Part shown: positions 57,203-64,000 of the stretch, piece by piece | Position numbering within the stretch: position 1 is the first letter of the stretch | How the letters are laid out: each line of letters begins with the position of its first letter | Source: Agrostemma githago | Taxonomy: Eukaryota; Streptophyta; Magnoliopsida; Caryophyllales; Caryophyllaceae | Length of the DNA stretch: 64,000 nt | Assembly (NCBI GenBank): GCA_958450325.1 | Contig: OY288243.1 | Location: 43,751,378-43,815,377, forward strand | Direction: 5' to 3' | The notes under the pieces: model-generated | The model's input: only the letters and a program-made list of their open reading frames with translations | Told to the model about the DNA's origin: nothing | The model's database searches: none | Position numbers and translations under genes: made by a program

Positions 57203-58743
57203 AACTTACTTGTCCTTAAACAACCGACGTAGCAAAGGCACAGGGTTAAAACAACGGATGTTATCGCACTTCCACCACAATTAAGGAACAAAGTTATCAG
57301 CCCACAGATTGATTAGTCGAGGCCTCTATGTGCGGGCGGGATTGGGTGTCAATGTCTATCGAACATTGGCTTCCCAGTACGTCCTCTCACCCCTTACTCA
57401 GAATCGACAATTTTTGGATAGTTTGTTCAACTTTTGTCATTGTCTTGTATAGTTTGTGTTAGGTGTAGGTAAAAGTTTGTTCGAAAACCCGGTTGTGTGA
57501 TTTGGGTGCAAGTGCTCCTTATTCCCTAGTTATCGTCACTTTTTGATTTGTGGACTTTATTCTAATAGGATGATCTTTAATCAATGATTATATTGACCTT
57601 TTGCCTTGAGTCCATCTTTTCTAATAAGTATTTACACCGGGATTTGCATTTGACCACCTTGATCACCCCCGGAGTGTTAGGCGTTGGTGCCCAGGTTTCA
57701 TTTCCTTAGGTGACCTTATTCAAGTAACCACTCTCTAGTCCAAATTTTTCACCCTTTTGTGGGTTAGGAAGGGGTGCACACCTAACTTACCTATTTTCCT
57801 ACCATTCCTCCATTCCATATAATAAGCTTTGCTAAATGAAATTGTCAAATTGCATTATAATGCTAAACATGGGCAAGTCAATCAAGAAAGAAAAGGGCTT
57901 TGAAAAAAAAAAACGAAAAATGCCAAAAAAAATTGCCCTCAATTGATTGACTTAAGGGGAGAAGAAAAAGAAAATCAAAACTGAAAAATGTTAGCCCCAA
58001 GTGAAAAAGAAAAGAAGAAAAGAAAAAACCAAAAATATTCCCAAAAACAAAAATAATAAGCCTTTTCCTTTGTCGATGCGTCGCCGTGAAGGGCCTACCA
58101 ACGGACCGAGTCCCGAGGAAGGAAGATAGCGGTAACTATTCGATTATCCTCCATTTTGTTTAGCATGTTCACATTTTTGTTTGGACTAGTTGGTTACATT
58201 AAATTTGGGACGACCCTCTAGGCTTCGCTTGTGGAATGAAATTTTACTTACCTGCAGTGTCGACCCACTCCGGGGTTCATCCTTTTTCCACTCCATTTAT
58301 CGTCCCGGTGTAGATTTTCTTTAGTAGATTAGAAGGACCTAGGTAAGTTGTCAATATAAATGTTGCTTAGCCGTCATGCTATTAGATATTGTGTCCCTTT
58401 CATCTTGTGTAGCTAACTTGGGAATGTTTCACTTGCCTTGGGTTCATGTCCGGTGTCTTCCTACCATTTTGATGAGGAATTCGGTGTTTTCTTAGTTTGG
58501 ATGCGTCTCTTTTTGTGTGTTTGTGTGTTTGTTTGTTTTGTGTGCGAGGCGTATTCACCATTTTTGTCACAAGACCTCACTTGTCTTGCGGGGAGTGTTT
58601 TACCTCATAAACACTTCGGCGTGAGTTGAAAGGGCGTAGGGTGCGCTAATACCCACTCGGCTAGTAGTCTAATTTTTAGTTACTTAGTTAGTTAGTTAGT
58701 TCGTGCTTACTCGAGGGCGAGTAAGGGTTAAGTGTGGGGGAGT

Positions 58744-60271
58744 TGATATGCCTAATTTATATCGTCTTTCCTTCTTGCTTTACTTGGTTTTCCTTAGTTT
58801 AATCGCTCTTAGAAGCGGTTTTCGTGCTACTAATGTCTTCACTAGTGATATTTTGTGTTTCTAGGTTCGTTTGGCGAGATCGCGGGTCTTTTAGCCCATT
58901 TCTATGTCGTAAGGACTGATTCTGAGTCACAAGGTATTCATGAAACCAAGGAAAAGCAAGAAGAAGTCACCCACCGCGACCGGGAAGCCCATCGCGGCCG
59001 AGACGAAGCGTGCCAAAGATCAGAGGCTACTGTGAAGCCTTCCCGACCAAGAACACCACCATCTTGGTCGAGATCGGAGGTATTCCCGAGCGGGACCAAG
59101 TCTTCCCGACCGAGAGCATCACCATCTCGGTCGGGACAGGAGGTCTTCCCGAGCGGGACCGGGGGTCTTCCCGAGCGGGATCGTTACCTTCCCGGTCGGG
59201 AAGGACCCAGCTCCTACACCGCTTCCTTGTTTCATTTCTCTTACTTATGGAACACTATATATACCCTTCTCTTGTAATTTTTGAGGCACGAAATCCTAGA
59301 TAGAAGGCACACTACTTTAGCTTAATCTTACATTAATCTCTCCTTCATCTTTCTCTAATTTTAGCTTAATCCTATAACACTTGTGTAATTTGGGAAGCTC
59401 TTGAAGATTTCATCATTATTGACACATTGGTGGATGTTCTTGGGTTATCATTTAAAAAAGTTTCAATCTTTCCATTTCTTATTTGTGTTGGTATAATTTC
59501 TTTAATCTCCTCTTTTAATCTTTGTTTTTCATTAAAGTTTCAATCTTTGTTTCTAGATTATTGTTTTCCATTGTTAATCTTGCATAATGAATGTGTTGGC
59601 TTTTGTGTTATTTTCCTTTGTTGATGTTAGTTTTAGTTTAGTCATGAGTGATTAGACTTTTTGTGGGGTTAGTAGGGGGATTAGACGTTAATTATGGGTG
59701 ATTAGGGTTAAGTGTGGATAAAGGTTGAGTCTTTATTGCATGTCACTTGTTTTGCATGTTAACTGTTTGTTGAATTGCTTGTTAGGGTAGTAGTGGCCAT
59801 GCTACTCTTACTTGTTTCTTCTCCCTTGGTGTTTGCTTGACTTGTGATTGATTTTTCATGTTTTGGGTAATAGCTTGCATGAATTATCGGGTTTGTTTTT
59901 GTTGCAAGAGCACAAGCTTGCCTTAGTGATTAGGTGATACCTTTATCCTCGTTTTCCCCACTAGCCTTTTACGTCTTTGAACCCGACCTAACCCTACTTC
60001 TTTTCCTATTTGAATTCTCCATTTTCATCGTTATAGCTTTAGTTCTTATCATTGTTTTAGTTTGCTCTTGTCCATTTAGTAATCATCTTAGTCTAATCCA
60101 TTACCAACAATTCTTCTCCTTTGTTTCCTTGTGACTTTGTCTTGTGATTAGGTAAACTTTACTCTAAACCCCCTTTTTACCGTCTTCGTGGACCGACCTG
60201 ACTTGCCCATACTACTTAGTTTAGGTAGGTTGGTTTATTGGTGTCGGGATCGACGACGAATCCTTACATCA
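58744..60271 (+). repeat. A2 LTR
   Basis: 1528 bp, starts TGATATGCC, ends CTTACATCA. Collinear with the A1 LTRs (leader, GACCGACC..ACTTGCCCATACTACTT part, end), but the motif array upstream of the TATA box is of a different type. Confidence 0.93.
58977..59263 (+). promoter_or_regulatory. A2 LTR promoter: TCTCGGTCGGGA/CCCGAGCGGGA motif array plus TATA box
   Basis: Inverted and direct copies occur at 58977-59203, for example TTCCCGACCAAG, TCTTGGTCGAGA, TTCCCGAGCGGGA (three times) and TTCCCGGTCGGGAAGG. The TATA box is at 59256-59263. This replaces the CATGGCCRTGAG cluster found at the same LTR position in A1. Confidence 0.65.
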
Positions 60272-60488
60272 CGGTGTCAGAATTGACTCTAATTAGAATC
60301 TATGCGACCGTAACGACACGACTAAGGCTGCCATCATGTTAGTTTAATTTTTCCAAGTAATTTATTTGATCCGATCTATAGAAAAACTACCTAAAACATC
60401 GCGAACCCGCGTCGCGTTGCAGTCCTATCATCATCGGCTGTTTGTTGGGCACTTCTGCAGCCACCAGGTCCAAATCTGGGTGTCTACA
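60272..60488 (-). repeat. R3 LTR fragment (3' LTR start)
   Basis: Reverse complement of TGTAGACACCCAGATTTGG and onwards, collinear with 47426-47640 of R2. The polypurine tract, inverted (GAAGCCCCCACTTT), lies at 60489-60502. Confidence 0.9.
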
Positions 60489-60839
60489 GAAGCCCCCACT
60501 TTGACTGAGGCTTGGACAAGGCGAAAGTCAAAGTATAGCCACCTAGGTCAATCGAGGATTATGACCTGGTGGCTGTTCCGTCGGGTCGTTTTAAGTCCAT
60601 TGGACTACGTGTTGAGGCTCGCCAGCCAAGGCTTAGGAATCGTACCTGACGTCTTCGCTTCCGGTTGCTTGCTTGTGCCCGGGCCGGTGCTTGTCGTCTC
60701 GTTCTCGGTTCTTCATGCTCACACGTTTTGCCTTTTCGAATTGTTTAAAAAGTTCGTTTAATTTTAAATGTTTTCGTGTGTAGGTGACGCGTTAAGCGTA
60801 AGTGCAAAGAATGTTCATATGTGTTGGCTTCCATTTGAA

Positions 60840-61540
60840 ATAAAATGTTTGAGGATGTCAGTCTCCACTCGAGCGGTCATCTTTGGGATGCTTGTGACCC
60901 CTTGGGCGAAATAAAGGAAAACAGAAATGTTCGAGGGCGTCAGTCTCCACTCGAACACTTGTCTTTGGGATGCCTCTGACCCCTAGGACAAAACAAAACA
61001 AGATAAAATACAAGAGGGTGTCAGTCTCCACTCGAATAGTTGTCTTTCGGGATGCCTATGACCCCTAGGACAAAATAAAGCGAGATAAACCACTCGAGGG
61101 CGTCAGTCTCCACTCGAATAGCTGTGTTTCGGGATGCCTATGACCCCTAGGACAATGATTGTTGTTGCTATGCCTCCGGGATAACTAAGATCCCTCGGGA
61201 AAAATTGTGGTTGCTGTGCCTCCGGGATAACTAAGTTCCCTCGGGCAAAATTGCTATTGCTGTGCCTCCGGGATAACTAAGACCCCTCGGGCAAAATTGC
61301 TGTTGTTGTGCCTCCGGGATAACTAAGACCCCTCGGGCAAAATTGGTGTTGCTGTGCCTCCGGGATAACTAAGACCCCTTGGGCAAAATTGTTGTTGCTG
61401 TGCCTCCGGGATAACTAAGAGCCCTCGGGCAAAATTGTTGTGGAGGTATCAAACTCCTTCGAGGGCGTTGGTATCCACTCGAATTAAATTGTTGTGGAGG
61501 TATCAGACAACAATGCCTCTCGGATAACTAAGACCCGTTA
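60840..61540. repeat. R3 tandem arrays (two monomer types)
   Basis: At 60840-61155 are units with GTCAGTCTCCACTCGA and GGGATGCCTATGACCCC (about 70-80 bp). At 61173-61450 is a tighter array: CCTCCGGGATAACTAAGACC begins at 61173, 61220, 61265, 61311, 61357 and 61403 (46-bp period). The equivalents in R2 are on the other strand and mostly 83 bp. Confidence 0.9.
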
Positions 61541-62122
61541 GATAAAAAAAATTGTTGTTTTGTTTATTCGTTTTGGTTAAGTGTTCTTGTTTTATGGTTT
61601 TGTTTTGTTCTGTTCTGGTTTGCTTTTGCTTTGTCTTGGTTTGTTACGCATTTAAGATTTGTTCAGAGTTTGCTTGGATTAGTTCGGTTTGGGTTGCTTT
61701 ATTATGGGTTCGGGTGCCGCGTTCATGGTAAATGCGGTCCTCATGCTTGTTTCATTATCGTTTTTGTGACGAGCGTGCTTTATCGATTAGTAATTGTTTC
61801 GTTATTGTTATTTTGCTTGTCTCAAAAGGTGCGTGTTTCGTGTATATCGAAAGTTAAGCCTCGTTTGTTTTTGTTTTAGTCTGTGCTGGACTGTTCCGAC
61901 GTGCGCCCATCTGCGCCCCATTCTTCAGGAGCCTAGCCCCCAGCGGTTCAGGATCCGGGTGCGTCACCTGAGGCGGTCGGGCTCTCGCGGACCGGGTCTT
62001 CTTAAGTAAACGAAGTTGGGGGCGATCGTTCATTCGATCCAAAATTCGAACGCACCGCCCCTTTCTTCCCAAAGTCGCCTTTTCGATTTTTCTACGCGTC
62101 TCAATTTCCGTCATACGCGAAA
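61541..62122 (+). other. R3 spacer and gene B upstream region
   Basis: T/G-rich, no ORF supported. At 61900-61985 lie GTGCGCCCA, CTGCGCCCC, GTGCGTCACCTGAGGCGG and similar GC-rich motifs, matching the clusters upstream of gene B in R1 and R2. Confidence 0.55.
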
Positions 62123-64000
62123 ATGTCGACTCCGGGTGAGTGTTCTTTACTCGTTTATTGTCGGTTTTGCTTGATTTAGTTGATTGTGAGTTTGTTTTGT
62201 TGAAACCCTAGAAAATCGATTTTGGTATTTTTGATTAACTAAGTTTCGATGCTTGTGCTTAATCCCATAGTTAAATTAGGGTCGATTAGAGCTTGTTAGG
62301 GTAGTTATAAGCTTGATAGGGGATTTCGAGGGACGACAATGGCTTCCTATAGTTATAGGCTCGAAATGCTAGGGTTAGGGACCGTTTTCCCGGATATTCC
62401 CGCATTTGTTTTGCGTAATCTTGTTCAAATAGTGTTTGTGAGGATGTGGGTAGCTCCCTTGTCGATTTTTATGGGTTAGGATGGCTTTTAGGGCTCTCCG
62501 TGAGGTTTTGTGTGTCTTAAGACGGACCAAAAGGTGTCGTAACGATGCCAGATATTCCCGAAACCACTTCCATCGTGATCGGGATCGAAAATGGGTGTTA
62601 ACAACCTTTTCGGATTTTTAATATCCTTATCCGAAATTTTGACCCTATTTTGACCTGTTTAAGCTGCTTTAGCCTGACCTGAGGCATGGGTTTTCCGTGT
62701 TTTGTTTGATTTTATAGTTAGAGGTAACACCGAGCGTCCCAAGAGAGCTCCTTAGGTGGGCACTAGTGGCGAGGCTGCCGAGACGAATTCACAGACTCCC
62801 CGTGGGATTCGCAGGAGGCGACGGAGTATCTCATCTCAGTGTCGTGATCCAGAGGCCATAAATGAGGACGATTTTGATAGGGTGAGGAAGCGCAGGCTTC
62901 CGAAGACAGTTGCTAGAAGGGCTCATGTTCCGGTTCCCATACCAGAGAATGAGGAGATTGGCTACGAGGATCCCGAGTGGGCTCAGGACTGGGATGGTCA
63001 TCAGTTGCTGTTTCATCTTGACCTACATGTCTCACACCCCATCGTGCATGGTCTGGTGAGTGTCCTATTTGTGTTTATAATTTATGTCTTGGATTTTCGG
63101 CTCGGGTTAGGTTAGATTTGTTTTGTTTATACTTGTATTGTTTTGGTTTGCAGCCCCGAGACCCGATGAGGACTTTCTCGGGCTTTACTACGTGTCTCGA
63201 GATTTATTCTCAGAAGTTGACCCCCGCAGTAAAGGGGATTATCGCGAGGACTGCTCTAGGTTCCGTGGTAGAGCAGTGGGTCCGGTTGGTGGGTTGCAAG
63301 ACTAAGTGCAAACTCATGGTGATTAGAGCGATGGTAGATCGCTTTCATGATACTACCTCGGCCTTTGGGGAGGTCGGGATGACCCTAGAGAATTTTGGGA
63401 TGATTACCGGTTTTCCGTGGGGTATGGACAAGATTAGGTGGGCTGCCGAGGGCCCTAGCCTAGATAGTGATGAGGTGCGGGCCCTTATCGGGGATTGTTT
63501 GGAGCGTAAGGCATATAGTGCGCCTCATGCTCTGGTGAGCTCGTATATCACCGATCACTTCGAGCGGGTGGCGGTGTTAGAGGGTCGAGAACCCAACACG
63601 CCGGAGCAGGATGCCCGGTTGTGGTTGTGGCACTTCCTAGGGTCGACCCACTTCTCGGATAAAGGTGAGAGGTTTATTACTAGGATTTTGCCTCTCCTTG
63701 CTGACCTGGCTCAGCTAGGACGTTATGCTTGGGAAACTGCGGCTTTCGCGGAGATGACAAGCTGCCTGCAAGTCATGGTGAGGCCGCTGGAGATAGGGTC
63801 GGCCTCAGCTTTGCTCATCGTAGGTCCAGGCCTAATACTGGAGATTACGCTAAAAGGCGTTTAGGGATTTTGTATACTTGGATTTACTCCTATTTTCATT
63901 GTTTGGTACCTAAAACGGTACGAGTTCCGAAGAGATTCCCGACAGGGATCGAGTGGAGGCTGGCTCAGCCTAAGAGTACAATCAGCCACTATCCGTCGGA
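62123..64000 (+). pseudogene. R3 gene B (PMD-like), antisense to R3, runs off the window
   Basis: Start exon 62123-62135 (ATG, then GTGAG donor). Exon 2 is 62718-63055 with a TAG at 62753-62755 followed by RRRRRSISSQCR and RKRRLPKTVARR. Exon 3 from 63154 has PRDPMRTFSGFTTCLEIYSQ, LMVIRAMVDRFHDTTSAF (a few residues shorter than R1/R2 here), MTLENFGMITGFPWG, YITDHFERVAVLEGR and FLGSTHFSDKGERF. At about 63846 the exon 3/exon 4 intron seen in R1 and R2 is mostly deleted, and matching sequence continues to 64000. It is the least interrupted PMD core of the three copies. Confidence 0.78.

Larger units (their letters stand above)
2757..57419 (+). mobile_element. R1: old Retand-like (Tat lineage) retrotransposon, the host of the nested insertions
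   Basis: Three blocks, 2757-3674, 32404-32434 and 49548-57419, are collinear with positions about 41120-42110 and 42103 to the 3' LTR of R2. Removing A1 (TSD TCAAC) and R2 (TSD GCAAG) restores one continuous interior. Visible parts, in plus orientation, are the start of antisense gene A, its promoter, antisense gene B, two repeat arrays and a 3' LTR. The 5' LTR and gag-pol would lie left of the window. The 3' LTR is split by a LINE and cut off at 57419. Confidence 0.8.
54730..57419 (+). repeat. R1 3' LTR, split by a LINE and truncated
   Basis: Starts TGTAGACACCC, has its TATA box at 55255-55260 and a CAGGCGCCTCAC/CACCAGGTGAC cluster upstream (55143-55235). It is collinear with the R2 LTRs up to 56204 and again 57203-57419. 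It stops inside the TTTTTGGAT segment that matches about 34110-34118 of the R2 LTR, followed by A2 sequence. Confidence 0.88.
57430..60271 (+). mobile_element. A2: 5'-truncated Athila element, 3' region and LTR only
   Basis: From ACTTTTGTCATTGTC (57430) it follows A1 positions about 29535-32403. It carries one unit of the 98-bp repeat (58071-58160), a polypurine tract and an LTR. About ten bases (57420-57429) match neither side. No coding part remains. Confidence 0.9.
60272..64000 (-). mobile_element. R3: inverted Retand-like element, 3' part only
   Basis: On the minus strand it contains the first 217 bp of an LTR (60488 to 60272), the polypurine tract, tandem arrays and gene B, in the same order as R2. 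The LTR is cut at its GGTGTCAG side by A2. The element runs off the right window edge. Confidence 0.88.

Noticed and set aside
1..64000. Host genes, tRNA or rRNA genes, pararetrovirus insertions
   Set aside because: None recognised; the tRNA-like matches are primer binding sites, and the only host coding similarity is the PIGW fragment inside the CACTA.

Overview
This is a plant nuclear window made almost entirely of nested transposable elements. I see no intact host gene, no tRNA or rRNA gene and nothing bacterial. The best clue to the organism is three copies of a large Ty3/gypsy Tat-lineage element that carry a tandem repeat array just before the 3' LTR and extra antisense genes. This layout resembles the Retand family described from Silene latifolia, so a Silene or other Caryophyllaceae genome is my inference; it is not proven.

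Nesting, worked out from LTR ends and target-site duplications (TSDs). The oldest layer is a Retand-like element, R1, seen in pieces at 2757-3674, 32404-32434 and 49548-57419. An LTR of another Tat element (L, 1-2756) abuts its antisense gene A. An Athila element, A1 (3675-32403, TSD TCAAC), sits in its interior. A second Retand-like element, R2 (32435-49547, TSD GCAAG), sits 26 bp further on. A 5'-truncated LINE (56205-57202) sits in its 3' LTR. A1 was itself hit twice: by a Ty1/copia element (6307-15498, TSD TTGGG) inside gag, and by a CACTA DNA transposon (22976-27657, TSD AAT) inside the ORF downstream of pol. The CACTA carries antisense, intron-containing pieces of a host PIGW gene (GPI-anchor inositol acyltransferase). 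To the right, a 5'-truncated second Athila, A2 (57430-60271), is joined to the broken R1 LTR and abuts an inverted Retand-like element, R3 (60272-64000, minus strand).

Genes. A1 has gag, pol (protease, RT, RNase H, integrase) and an acidic C-terminal ORF in the env position, all with stops or frameshifts. The copia has gag-pol with several stops. R2 keeps a gag remnant, an extra archaeal-type RNase H and a damaged integrase, but no RT. The Retand-like copies carry two genes antisense to the retroelement. Gene A is a DUF7745-like protein of two or more exons. Gene B is a plant mobile domain (PMD)-like protein of about eight exons with a basic N-terminal segment and a C-terminal coiled coil. 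Gene B is seen three times.

The most interesting pattern is regulatory. Each LTR TATA box is preceded by a cluster of short (near-)palindromic motifs private to that family: CACTCGATCGAGTG in L, CATGGCCRTGAG in A1, TCTCGGTCGGGA/CCCGAGCGGGA in A2, and GGCGCCTGA-type in the Retand-like elements. In A1 the same motif forms a second, denser array upstream of the extra ORF. In R2 it recurs upstream of both antisense genes. This suggests shared operator-like sites coordinating an element's LTR with its accessory genes. A second unexplained signal is a set of three hairpins in the A1 3' region, with unrelated stems but the same 9-nt loop.
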